From contig PGXB01000008.1 in the NCBI GenBank assembly GCA_002838945.1, positions 40,024 to 104,023 on the forward strand: 64,000 bases of DNA, read 5' to 3'. Position 1 is the first letter of the stretch. Every line of letters starts with the position of its first letter. Position numbers and translations under genes: made by a program. Origin of the DNA: a candidate division Zixibacteria bacterium HGW-Zixibacteria-1 (GTDB lineage Bacteria > Zixibacteria > MSB-5A5 > GN15 > PGXB01). Shown here in pieces: positions 1 through 8,086 of the stretch. Below the pieces are notes generated by a model. That model was not told the DNA's origin, did not search any database, and saw nothing but the letters and a program-made list of their open reading frames with translations.

Positions 1-516
1 CCGCTTTTCAAGGCGGTTGCGGCCCTTATAGAGAATGACCGTGAGATAGCCGAAAAAATAAAAATAGTGCATGTCGGGGGATTTGATCAGGCGTCAATGT
101 CGCTTTTATTGGATAAGTATGGATTAAGAACAATTGTGTCTTTATTGGGCTATTTACCCAAAAATGCCGCTATTGCAGCCCTTTCATCAAGCGATATTTT
201 ATATTTCTCGGTAGCCGAATTCGGTCCATATCATATACTTCCGGGAAGAATTTTTGACTATCTTATGTCGGACAGGCCGATTATCGGGGCGGTTCCATCC
301 GGCTCAGATGCCGAAGCATTGCTGAAGGAATACGATAACGGGATAATTGTCACAGATCAGAATACAGATACGATAGAACCATATATACGACGGAAAATTA
401 AGGAGCAAAGAACTGAGATTGAACCTGCTATCTTCGTGGAAAGCAAATATGAAAAATATTCGACGGTGTACATGGCAAAACGATATGCCGAACTGCTGGA
501 CCAAATTCTAAAATGA
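1..516 (+). CDS. Glycosyltransferase (GT4-like), C-terminal part only
   Basis: The reading frame is open from the first base, so this is the 3' end of a longer gene cut by the window edge; about 171 residues are visible. The visible part resembles the C-terminal nucleotide-sugar-binding half of family 4 glycosyltransferases: a Rossmann-like strand (VHVGGF), a segment reading GYLPKNAAIAALSSSDIL (the usual loop before the donor site), then GRIFDYLMSDRPIIG, which corresponds to the E/D-x-M-(A/S)-x-(K/R)-P motif that contacts the donor. It overlaps the next glycosyltransferase gene by an ATGA junction, so the two are co-transcribed, probably in a surface polysaccharide cluster. Acceptor and donor sugars cannot be told. 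Confidence 0.75.
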   Translation, partial: PLFKAVAALIENDREIAEKIKIVHVGGFDQASMSLLLDKYGLRTIVSLLGYLPKNAAIAALSSSDILYFSVAEFGPYHILPGRIFDYLMSDRPIIGAVPSGSDAEALLKEYDNGIIVTDQNTDTIEPYIRRKIKEQRTEIEPAIFVESKYEKYSTVYMAKRYAELLDQILK

Positions 517-1382
517 GCAGTAATAATATTGAAATATCGGTTGTCCTTATCAGCTATAACGGCCGGGAATTCATCGATGACTGTCTGCGGACAACGCTGG
601 AATCACTTGAGTCCGTGACCTTCGAGATTATCGTTATCGATAATGCTTCTTCGGACGGTACCGTCGAAATAATTGAAAATAAATTTTCTCAAGCCAAATT
701 GATCAGGAACAGTGCCAATCTTGGTTTTGCAAAAGCAGTCAATCAGGGATTCGATGCGGCTCGCGGCGAATTTATACTACTATTGAATCAGGACACCAGG
801 ATCGTTGGTGATGCCGTTCCCCGGTTAATGCGCAGAATGACGGATGATCCGGCCATTGGAGCGATCGGGCCGAAATTTATCGGCTTCGACGGTAAATTGC
901 AGTATTCGGCCAGAGCTTTTCCGCGTTATCGTGATCTTTTGTTTGAGTTCACCGGCCTATCATACCTGTTTAAGCGCTCAAAAGTATTTGCCGCCTGGAA
1001 AATGGGATGGTTCGATCATCGGACCGAGCAGGAAGTCGATCAGCCGATGGGAGCCGCTTTGATGACGCGCCGCGATGTGATCGAGAAGGTGGGCAACTTC
1101 GACGAGAGCTTCGGAATTTTCTTTAATGATGTCGATTTCTGCCGCCGTGTTCAGGAAGCAGGCTTTATAAATTTGTATTTCCCGGAGGCGGTCGTCGAAC
1201 ATTTTGTCGGCGGCTCGACGCGCCAAAAAAAGGCGCGGATGATTATTGAGTCGCACCGCGCCATGTATAAGTATTTCAATAAATACAGCAAGACACCGCC
1301 GGGGATTCCATTACTCTGGTTCTGGGGCGGTGTCTTGTACATTACCGCCTATATAAGGGCGGTATTCAGCAAGCTTTTCTAA
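513..1382 (+). CDS. Glycosyltransferase family 2 (rhamnosyltransferase-like)
   Basis: A 289-residue GT-A fold enzyme transferring a sugar from a nucleotide donor at the cytoplasmic membrane. The N-terminus has the family 2 signature VVLISYNGREFIDDCL, followed by VIDNASSDGTVEII and NLGFAKAVNQG; LLLNQDTRI carries the DxD-like metal/donor site. Later MGAALMTRRDVIEKVG and FFNDVDFCRRVQEAGF match the acceptor-side (E/D)DxDxxxR region seen in the WbbL/RfbF rhamnosyltransferase subgroup. A hydrophobic stretch at the C-terminus (LLWFWGGVLYITAYI) may be a membrane anchor. The start overlaps the stop of the upstream glycosyltransferase (ATGA). The subgroup assignment is by motif style only. The gene converges with the C25 protease gene, separated by 6 bases. 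Confidence 0.85.
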   Translation: MSSNNIEISVVLISYNGREFIDDCLRTTLESLESVTFEIIVIDNASSDGTVEIIENKFSQAKLIRNSANLGFAKAVNQGFDAARGEFILLLNQDTRIVGDAVPRLMRRMTDDPAIGAIGPKFIGFDGKLQYSARAFPRYRDLLFEFTGLSYLFKRSKVFAAWKMGWFDHRTEQEVDQPMGAALMTRRDVIEKVGNFDESFGIFFNDVDFCRRVQEAGFINLYFPEAVVEHFVGGSTRQKKARMIIESHRAMYKYFNKYSKTPPGIPLLWFWGGVLYITAYIRAVFSKLF

Positions 1383-1388
1383 AATCGA

Positions 1389-3710
1389 TTATCTAATCAA
1401 AAACATCTTGCGCGTTTCCTGATAGTCATCCGTTCTCAGACGATAGAAATAAACTCCGGACGCAACCGGCTGGTTGTCGTCGTCGGTCCCGTGCCATGTG
1501 ATGGAATGATAGCCGGAAGTCTGTCCTGAAAAATTGTATGACTCGACAAGCTGACCCAAAATGTTGAAAATTTCCAGCGTAACATCCGATTTCTGCGGCA
1601 GACTCCAGCCGATTATTGTCGATGGATTGAAGGGATTGGGATAATTTTGCTCCAGTGCATATGATTCCGGTAAAATATTGTCGTTGTCGTCAATATCCAG
1701 CGAGATCGACGGGGTGTAGCTCTCGCGGGCCATTGTACAGCCGGAACGCCCGGCGGTGATAGTGTAAATCACATTGCTTTCCATCGTTACGTCGATAATG
1801 TATTCGCCGTTTTCGTCGGTCATACCGCATTCAAGTATTTCGCCGCCTGATGAGATAATCACATCGGCTTCCGGTAATGGCTCGCCGTCGACGGTCACAT
1901 AAAGGCTGGTATGATTGCCTGTCTGATCCATGGCGATTTCTGTCCTGGCCGGAATGCCGTCATATACTTTCAGAGTGGGATCGCCGAAATAGTTTTGCCC
2001 GTAAATCAAATCACGAAATGACGGGTATTCCAGCCAGGAGTAGTACATGGCCAGGGCCGGACTGCCTCCGGCAAGGCCGTACAGATATTCCGTAAATTTT
2101 TCCTGCAATAAGTAACTCGAATAGACCCATCCCCAACGGCTGTTTGCAACCATCCCGATGGCGCCCGAGGCCGGCCGGGCGATAAGGCCCTCAACCAGCG
2201 ACCAGCTGCCGCTTTCACCGTCGGTCGAGTCCAGATCATAGGCGCCGCCATCGCAGGTCAAAGAATAATACAAAGAAGTTTTCTGATTTTGTTCGAGATT
2301 CAGCAGACTCCCATGTGCATTGTTATCCTGAGGAATGGAAAGAATCAATGAAGCGGGCCAATCACCATAATTGGCCGACTTAACAATAAAGCCGTCTTTT
2401 CGCCCATGTGCCAGGATATGAATGAAACCGAATCCTTCCGAAATCTTCCCGACTCCGATCAATCCGTCGGCACTGGTCGGCGAAGGATCGTTTCCGGACG
2501 GCGTCTCCACGGTCATGCCGGTATCAATTGTTATTTGCGACGGCATGGCCGCGGCGATAAATCCATGCTGCCCCTCAGCCGGATAGTCGCGCATTTCATC
2601 CGAGGAAAAGAAAAGAGCCCGCGCCAGATAATTAAAATCGCCGCCACCCGGATTGGTTTCATATTCGATTAGCTTGTCAATGTAATTTTGCGCCGCTTCC
2701 GCAGTCCTTAACGGTAATCGACCCACGATGAGTTCAGGTCTGATATCGGGAGCATCATCCGAAGGTTCGCCCCAGATGCCGTCGTTATCACTGTCCCAGT
2801 CGCCGTCGAGGTCGGCGTAATATAGATCAGACGGATGCAATAAATAAGCATTGGTTATGGGAAAATCAGTGTCGTAATAATATAGATATCTGGTCGGAAC
2901 CAGAACATCATCGCCGCCGAGAAGCACATATCGGCCGCCTGCCGCAAAAAAATCTTTAAGGTAGTTGCGGATTTTAGCGGCATCATCAAGACCGGAATAG
3001 TATTGGATAATCGAGTCGGTCGTAACCACAGTCGAAGAATAACCGCAGGAAGTCTTGTATTCGGCCAGTTCATTGAAAACAGGTACCAGTGACTCATCGG
3101 TAATAATAATATAATCATAGCCAAGAGGAACGCCCGAGGTGATGGCGCTCCTGTAAGCAGGATTGGCGGGGGGAGAGGGCAAGGAAGCTGAGAAATCGCG
3201 GATTATTGCGGTTGCATCACCTGATTCTAAATAGATGGCCCGATTAAAAATCAACTCGTCATTTTCAGAGATTGTCACCGGCAGAAAAGTCACTGAGGTA
3301 AAACATGCCCCATTATGATAAGAGTATTGTATATCAAGCACGGGCGATGATAAATTTGATTGATTGTGAATGGGATCTATAGTGTTTTCACCATTGACTC
3401 CGGTAATATAATCTCTGAAAGAGTTTAATTCCTCGGGAATCGGGGCCAGGACCAGCTGCTCTTCCTGAAGCGTATAAAAATCAGACTTGGTCAGTCTATT
3501 ATCGGTTTTTATATCAAGCGTAATAAACGGCAGTGAAAATGATTCATTGATATTTATGTTATTCAGTCCGGCATAGCGGACCTTATAGTTCGCCGAAGAA
3601 ATAACTAAAGAATCTTCATGAAATGTAATAATCGGCTGTGCTGCCTGAATACTTGATCCGGTTACGATAGCCGCAATAATCAATAGGATAAAATAAACCC
3701 TCTTTTCCAA
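1389..3710 (-). CDS. Gingipain-like cysteine protease (peptidase C25) with T9SS C-terminal sorting domain
   Basis: Secreted protease of about 773 residues. The start is taken as TTG at 3710 because AGGAGG lies five bases upstream; an in-frame TTG at 3728 has no such site. Order: signal peptide (residues about 4-25, FILLIIAAIVTG then SSIQAAQ), propeptide-like region, C25 catalytic domain beginning near GYDYIIITDESLVPVF, with candidate catalytic His435 in HILAHG and Cys486 in SLTCDGG, then an Ig-like domain and a C-terminal T9SS type A sorting domain beginning NYPNPFNPST and ending in KMFLIR. Family knowledge: C25 enzymes are exported by the type IX machinery and the tail is cleaved at the cell surface. 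Substrate specificity (Arg or Lys) cannot be read. The gene is monocistronic as far as the window shows. Confidence 0.9.
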   Translation of the reverse strand: MEKRVYFILLIIAAIVTGSSIQAAQPIITFHEDSLVISSANYKVRYAGLNNININESFSLPFITLDIKTDNRLTKSDFYTLQEEQLVLAPIPEELNSFRDYITGVNGENTIDPIHNQSNLSSPVLDIQYSYHNGACFTSVTFLPVTISENDELIFNRAIYLESGDATAIIRDFSASLPSPPANPAYRSAITSGVPLGYDYIIITDESLVPVFNELAEYKTSCGYSSTVVTTDSIIQYYSGLDDAAKIRNYLKDFFAAGGRYVLLGGDDVLVPTRYLYYYDTDFPITNAYLLHPSDLYYADLDGDWDSDNDGIWGEPSDDAPDIRPELIVGRLPLRTAEAAQNYIDKLIEYETNPGGGDFNYLARALFFSSDEMRDYPAEGQHGFIAAAMPSQITIDTGMTVETPSGNDPSPTSADGLIGVGKISEGFGFIHILAHGRKDGFIVKSANYGDWPASLILSIPQDNNAHGSLLNLEQNQKTSLYYSLTCDGGAYDLDSTDGESGSWSLVEGLIARPASGAIGMVANSRWGWVYSSYLLQEKFTEYLYGLAGGSPALAMYYSWLEYPSFRDLIYGQNYFGDPTLKVYDGIPARTEIAMDQTGNHTSLYVTVDGEPLPEADVIISSGGEILECGMTDENGEYIIDVTMESNVIYTITAGRSGCTMARESYTPSISLDIDDNDNILPESYALEQNYPNPFNPSTIIGWSLPQKSDVTLEIFNILGQLVESYNFSGQTSGYHSITWHGTDDDNQPVASGVYFYRLRTDDYQETRKMFLIR

Positions 3711-3965
3711 AACAGCCTCCTGTTTCAAATTGAATCCGAATATCCTAATTGCAATCAGGCTGCCCGAATGGGGTTTCTCGCCGGTCTTTTTAATGGCTGA
3801 AACGCCTTGAATGATAGGCGTTTAATATTTATTTTTGACCGAGGCAAAAATAAAGAATATTTTTGGCATAATAAATATGGGACACCGGCCACACTATATA
3901 TGGTCAAAGCTTAAAGTTTTTATTTAAGTGGCAGCAGCTAAATAATAGTTACAAGTAAAAGTATC
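3711..3965. other. Intergenic region upstream of the C25 protease and dcw promoter
   Basis: No open frame here looks like a gene. It contains a 7-bp perfect inverted repeat, AAACGCC (3800-3806) and GGCGTTT (3817-3823), followed by an A/T-rich stretch; this could be a weak terminator or an operator for the divergent protease gene. The rest is A/T-rich spacer. Confidence 0.5.
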
Positions 3966-3994
3966 TTGACAAGTTACAAAATAGCGTTTAAATT
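3966..3994 (+). promoter_or_regulatory. Promoter of the dcw (mraZ-ftsZ) operon
   Basis: Perfect -35 hexamer TTGACA (3966-3971), a 17-base spacer and TAAATT (3989-3994) followed by A. Transcription would begin near 4001 and leave a leader of roughly 120 bases before mraZ. The same hexamer pair occurs at three other promoters in the window (23933, 55428, 63524), which supports it. No other promoter of this quality was seen inside the cluster up to ftsZ. Confidence 0.65.
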
Positions 3995-4080
3995 ATGAAC
4001 GTTACTGCTTGAAAATAAAAGGCTTACGGCCTGCAAAAAGTACATTTTTTTTCTTGACTTTTCCAAAAAAAAGTGATTAT

Positions 4081-4128
4081 TGGGGGTAGTTCTGGTTCAA
4101 AATGGAGCAAAGTGGAGGACTCATGGTC
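4081..4128 (+). promoter_or_regulatory. Candidate MraZ operator: phased TGG repeats
   Basis: TGG triplets occur at 4081, 4093, 4103, 4113 and 4124, spaced 12, 10, 10 and 11 bases. Two of the repeats form a near-perfect 10-bp tandem: AAAATGGAGC (4099-4108) and AAAGTGGAGG (4109-4118). Known MraZ sites are tandem TGGGN boxes with 5-base gaps in Escherichia coli and AAAGTG-type repeats in Mycoplasma. The repeats overlap the mraZ ribosome-binding site and start codon, so a bound MraZ would block its own operon. Assignment is inference from spacing and sequence. Confidence 0.5.
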
Positions 4129-4590
4129 GGGTTTTATGGCCGCTACACTGTTTTGATGGATGAGAAGGGACGGATTGCCCTGCCGGCCAAATTCAGACCG
4201 TCTGTTAAGGCTGACAAGGATGATGACGGTCATTTTATGTTGACCAAAGGACTCGATGGGTGTCTGGCGCTTTATCCCGAACGAGAATGGGAACTGATTC
4301 AGGAGCGATTGAATACGCTCGATTTTACCAGGAAGGATTACAGGTATTTCAGCCGACTGCTTTACTCGGTCGCTGTGCCAATTAAGCTCGATCGTCAGGG
4401 AAGGTTGCTGATTCCCTCACATCTGCAGGAAGAGGCCCGCCTCGAAAGAGAGATTTTGATACTGGGAGCGAATCGATGGATCGAATTATGGTCGCCCGGC
4501 GGATATGAGCAATACCTTAATCAGTACGGTCAGAGCTATGAAGATGTAGCGGAAAAGCTTTTTGACGTCAACCGCCAACAGAAAGAGTGA
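4123..4590 (+). CDS. mraZ: MraZ transcriptional regulator of the division cluster
   Basis: A 155-residue AbrB/SpoVT-like DNA-binding protein that controls its own operon. The canonical N-terminus is present when translation starts at ATG 4123 (MVGFYGRY, then MDEKGRIALPAKFRPS), preceded by GGAGG at 4114-4118; an in-frame ATG at 4102 would add seven residues but has no ribosome-binding site. The duplicated half appears later as KLDRQGRLLIPSHLQEEA, matching the two-AbrB-repeat architecture, and RWIELWSPGGYEQYL is the usual C-terminal segment. It is the first gene of a 14-gene dcw operon; rsmH follows within 1 base. Confidence 0.95.
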   Translation: MVGFYGRYTVLMDEKGRIALPAKFRPSVKADKDDDGHFMLTKGLDGCLALYPEREWELIQERLNTLDFTRKDYRYFSRLLYSVAVPIKLDRQGRLLIPSHLQEEARLEREILILGANRWIELWSPGGYEQYLNQYGQSYEDVAEKLFDVNRQQKE

Positions 4591-4591
4591 C

Positions 4592-5515
4592 TTGTTTCAC
4601 CATCCGGTACTAGCCGAAGAAGTGGCGCGATTCCTCATCACTCGCGGCGACGGCTGCTATCTTGATCTCACATGCGGCGGGGGCGGTCATCTGAAATACT
4701 TATCACGGATCCTTTCCGGAGAGGCAGTGCTAATCGGTATTGATCGGGATCCTGACGCTGTTTCCGCGGCCCTCACCAATCTCGAGGGGCTGCCCCAAAA
4801 AGTACATATTATAAACAGTGTTTTTGAACGGTTCGACGAAGTGATCGGGGGTTTGGGAGTCATGCAGGTGGACGGAATTCTTTTTGATCTGGGCATTTCT
4901 TCATATCAGATCGATACTCCCCGGCGCGGGTTTTCCTTTATGGAAGATGGGCCTCTGGATATGCGTATGGGCAATGATACCGGGTTGACGGCCGAAGAGG
5001 TCGTTAACCACTGCCCGGAAAAGGATCTTGCCGCCATATTCTGGAAATACGGCGAAGAAAGGCAATCGCGGCGGGCCGCCAAAGCAATATATCTGGCCAG
5101 GGAAGAGGAAAGAATCGATTCCACAGGGCGTCTCGTTGAAATTCTGGCACCGCTGTTTCCGCCCAGGACCCGCAATGCCTCGCTGGCCCGTCTGTTTCAG
5201 GCGATTAGAATTGAGGTCAATCGCGAGCTTGAGCAATTGGAAAAAACGCTGCCGCTCGCCATCAAGCATCTGGCCCTCGGCGGCAGACTGGTTGTTATGT
5301 CATATCACTCTCTCGAAGACAGAATGGTCAAGCGTTTTCTGGCGGAAAAAGCCAGGAGCTGTATCTGCCCCAAGGAATTTCCGATTTGTGTCTGCGAACA
5401 TAAACCGGAAGTCGAAATTCTGACCAGAAAACCGGTCAAACCATCGGATGAGGAAATAGAAAGCAACAGCCGGGCAAGGTCCGCCAAATTGCGTGCGGCT
5501 GAGAAGATCAATTGA
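4592..5515 (+). CDS. rsmH: 16S rRNA (cytosine-1402 N4) methyltransferase
   Basis: S-adenosylmethionine-dependent enzyme of about 307 residues that methylates N4 of C1402 in the 16S rRNA decoding centre. The family N-terminus FHHPVLAEE, the SAM-binding motif LDLTCGGGGHLKYL, GILFDLGISSYQID, RGFSFMEDGPLDMRM and the C-terminal VVMSYHSLEDRMVKRF are all present. The preferred start is TTG 4592, one base past the mraZ stop, because homologues begin at the same place (FxHxxVL); an in-frame TTG at 4562 would overlap mraZ by 29 bases. Neither has a strong ribosome-binding site, so coupling to mraZ translation is likely. Cysteine-rich segment near residues 260-280 (CICPKEFPICVC) is usual for the family. 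Confidence 0.95.
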   Translation: MFHHPVLAEEVARFLITRGDGCYLDLTCGGGGHLKYLSRILSGEAVLIGIDRDPDAVSAALTNLEGLPQKVHIINSVFERFDEVIGGLGVMQVDGILFDLGISSYQIDTPRRGFSFMEDGPLDMRMGNDTGLTAEEVVNHCPEKDLAAIFWKYGEERQSRRAAKAIYLAREEERIDSTGRLVEILAPLFPPRTRNASLARLFQAIRIEVNRELEQLEKTLPLAIKHLALGGRLVVMSYHSLEDRMVKRFLAEKARSCICPKEFPICVCEHKPEVEILTRKPVKPSDEEIESNSRARSAKLRAAEKIN

Positions 5516-5517
5516 TA

Positions 5518-5982
5518 ATGAAAATTTCGGTACAACGTTATCGCGCCACGGGCGGCTTTAGAAAATCGTTGAAAAAGCGGCTGGTGTCCTCGCGCACATT
5601 GATCCCGGCGATGATTGTGGGATCAATCATACTTCTGGCCTGCCTGCATGTCTGGCAGCGGGTTTATGTGATGGGACTGGTCAAAGAGGTCTCGGTGCTG
5701 GAAAAGGAAAATAACAATTTGAAAGACCTGGTAAAGAAGAGCAATATGGAAATTACCGAGCTTTCCAGGCTTTCGCGTATCGAGGAAATTGCCACCGAGC
5801 AGCTTGGTTTGACCAGGACCGGTTCGGAAAATCTTTACACCTTAAGTATCAGTCGGGACGACTATAAAGCGGAAGGGCTGGATGATGTGGTCACTTCATT
5901 GAAGAAGATCGCCGAAAATCTTCCAGTTCTAAATGAAACAAAAGCAGCGACCAACGGCATTTTTGAATCAGATGAAGAGTAA
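5518..5982 (+). CDS. ftsL: FtsL-like septal division protein
   Basis: A 154-residue bitopic membrane protein placed exactly where ftsL lies in dcw clusters. It has a basic N-terminus, a single transmembrane helix (about residues 30-47, IPAMIVGSIILLACLHVW), then a heptad-rich periplasmic coiled coil (SVLEKENNNLKDLVKK) and a segment RIEEIATEQLGLTR that matches the conserved C-terminal FtsL/DivIC region. It would form the FtsQLB complex and activate FtsWI. The sequence is poorly conserved in this family, so identity rests on architecture and position. The 40-residue acidic tail beyond the core is longer than in Escherichia coli (121 aa). ATG 5518 is preferred to TTG 5512. Confidence 0.85.
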   Translation: MKISVQRYRATGGFRKSLKKRLVSSRTLIPAMIVGSIILLACLHVWQRVYVMGLVKEVSVLEKENNNLKDLVKKSNMEITELSRLSRIEEIATEQLGLTRTGSENLYTLSISRDDYKAEGLDDVVTSLKKIAENLPVLNETKAATNGIFESDEE

Positions 5983-8086
5983 CACGAGCGCTACGGTCAG
6001 TAACGGGCGGATGGTATTTATTTACTTTCTGGTAATCCTGGTCTGGTCGGTTCTCATTTTCAGACTGGCGGTCATTCAGATCGTTCATGGGGAAACGTAT
6101 GGCGAAAAGGCCCAGAAACAGTCCAGCGGGAAGATACAGGTGCCGGCCGAGCGCGGTCTGATATTTGACCGGAAGGGACGCCAATTAGCCGAAAATGTAA
6201 TCGGCAACGGTCTATATGCATACCCGTCGGATAATAAGGAAATCAGAAATATTTATAAATATCTTGATCGGACTTACGGGCGCAGGTCGGGTGTTTCCAA
6301 GAAACTTTTTTCCCTGAAACCAAACCGGTTTAAATATATCGATCGAAGCCTGGCCGATAATCTGGCGGCAAAAATAGCGAACGACAGTATTCCTGGATTG
6401 TATATTGAAGAGGGGGTAAGAAGGGATTATCCTTTTGGCGCCGTCGGCAAGCAATTGCTGGGGTGCACCAATATTGACGGATGCGGAATATCGGGGCTTG
6501 AATTCAGTTATGATTCACTGTTGGCCGGGACGCCCGGTCTGATTGATTATTTGAGGGACGCCCACAGAAATACTTACCGGGTCCAAACGATTCCTCTGGT
6601 AAAACCTGTCGCCGGAAATTCAATTGTGCTTACCCTTGACTGGTATTTTCAGGAGATTGTCGAAGAAGAGCTCAAAGCGGCGGTCATAAAATATAACGCT
6701 CTCGAAGGAACGGCGATATTTCTGGACTGCCACACGGGTGAAATTCTGGCGGCCGCCGACTATGTCGCCAATGACCAGAATGACGCGGTCAAGTTGAGGG
6801 CGGTCAGCAACTGCATTGAACCCGGCTCCGTGTTCAAGGTGTTTACGGCGGCGGCCCTGCTGGATGAAGGATTGGTCGATCTTGAAGAAAAGATTTATTG
6901 TGAGAACGGTTTTTGGAAATGCGGCCGCGGCCGTTTGCGTGATGATAAGAAACATGACTCGTTGACTTTTCAGGAGATTATCGAGTTGTCGAGCAATATC
7001 GGAACCGGCAAACTGGCTCTTCGCCTGGGCGGAAAAAAATTAACCGAAGCCGCCAGGCGGTTCGGTTTCGGTCAACCGCCATACATCGGTCTGCCCGGCG
7101 AGCAGTCGGGGCATATCGGTGATCCGGGCGTGTGGTCCGATTATAATATCGCCGCTCTCTCAATAGGGCATTCCATTTCAGTCACGCCGGTGCAACTTGC
7201 GGCTGGGATTGCCGCAATTGCCAACGAAGGGAAGCTGTACCGCCCTTTGTTAATCAGAGGGATAATCAACAATCAGGGCAAGCTGTCCCGAAAAGCCAAA
7301 CCGCTGATGCTGGGCGAAGTCATGGAAAAGAACAATGCGGAACTGCTGCATACTTTTTTGGCCGGTGTCGTTGAGCGCGGAACGGCCACCCCGGTGAAGT
7401 CGAACATCGTTTCAATTGCCGGCAAAACCGGAACCGCGGAAGTGGTCGATTTGAAAAACGGCGGCTATATCAAGAATAAATTTGTGGCTTCGTTCCTGGG
7501 ATTTTTCCCGGTCAAGGAGCCCAGAGTGGCCGGCGTCGTTATTCTTCATCAACCCGAGCCGGTTCATTACGGCGGATATACTTCCGGACCGGCGTTCAAG
7601 AATATCGCAGAACGCTACACCATCGCCAATTCGGAATTCCTTCGGCCGGATACGAAACTGGCCGCCGGCAAAGGCGAAAACGATTTGATCGAAATACCTG
7701 ATTTTGTCGGCCGCGATGTTTCTCTGGCGATGCAGATGGCCGAGAAAAAAGGGTTAAAAATTGTCGCCGACCGCAGCGAAGGTGTCGTGGCCTGGCAGTT
7801 TCCTCCTGAGGGAAGGCGGTTGCCCGGAACCGAGACGGTCGCGGTGGTCGTGCAAAGCGATGACGAAAAAGCGACCATGCTTGATCTATCCGGCCTGAAA
7901 ATGAGAAGTGCCGTTGCGGTCCTGAATTATCAGGGATTGAAGTTCGAAATCGAGGGGCGCGGAAGAGTGAAAAAACAATATCCTTCGGCCGGCGTGGCAC
8001 TGGATAAAAATGCCCGTTGCCGGCTGATTTGCGGAACTCCCGCGAAAGTGAAAAATGAAGCTGTCAGAATTAGTCAAGCCAATTAA
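5972..8086 (+). CDS. ftsI: Septal peptidoglycan transpeptidase (PBP3/FtsI) with PASTA domains
   Basis: Class B penicillin-binding protein of about 704 residues. Order: one N-terminal transmembrane helix (VFIYFLVILVWSVLIF), the non-catalytic pedestal domain (ERGLIFDRKGR), the transpeptidase domain with nucleophile Ser286 in EPGSVFKVF, S340-S-N342 and K485-T-G, and two C-terminal PASTA repeats (PDFVGRDVSLAMQMAEKKGL and LDLSGLKMRSAVAVLNYQGL). PASTA tails are typical of Gram-positive and SpoVD-type enzymes and less so of classical Gram-negative FtsI. The start is uncertain: ATG 5972 keeps an 11-base overlap with ftsL, while ATG 5933 adds 13 residues and overlaps by 50. It partners FtsW, which is encoded seven kb downstream. 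Confidence 0.95.
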   Translation: MKSNTSATVSNGRMVFIYFLVILVWSVLIFRLAVIQIVHGETYGEKAQKQSSGKIQVPAERGLIFDRKGRQLAENVIGNGLYAYPSDNKEIRNIYKYLDRTYGRRSGVSKKLFSLKPNRFKYIDRSLADNLAAKIANDSIPGLYIEEGVRRDYPFGAVGKQLLGCTNIDGCGISGLEFSYDSLLAGTPGLIDYLRDAHRNTYRVQTIPLVKPVAGNSIVLTLDWYFQEIVEEELKAAVIKYNALEGTAIFLDCHTGEILAAADYVANDQNDAVKLRAVSNCIEPGSVFKVFTAAALLDEGLVDLEEKIYCENGFWKCGRGRLRDDKKHDSLTFQEIIELSSNIGTGKLALRLGGKKLTEAARRFGFGQPPYIGLPGEQSGHIGDPGVWSDYNIAALSIGHSISVTPVQLAAGIAAIANEGKLYRPLLIRGIINNQGKLSRKAKPLMLGEVMEKNNAELLHTFLAGVVERGTATPVKSNIVSIAGKTGTAEVVDLKNGGYIKNKFVASFLGFFPVKEPRVAGVVILHQPEPVHYGGYTSGPAFKNIAERYTIANSEFLRPDTKLAAGKGENDLIEIPDFVGRDVSLAMQMAEKKGLKIVADRSEGVVAWQFPPEGRRLPGTETVAVVVQSDDEKATMLDLSGLKMRSAVAVLNYQGLKFEIEGRGRVKKQYPSAGVALDKNARCRLICGTPAKVKNEAVRISQAN

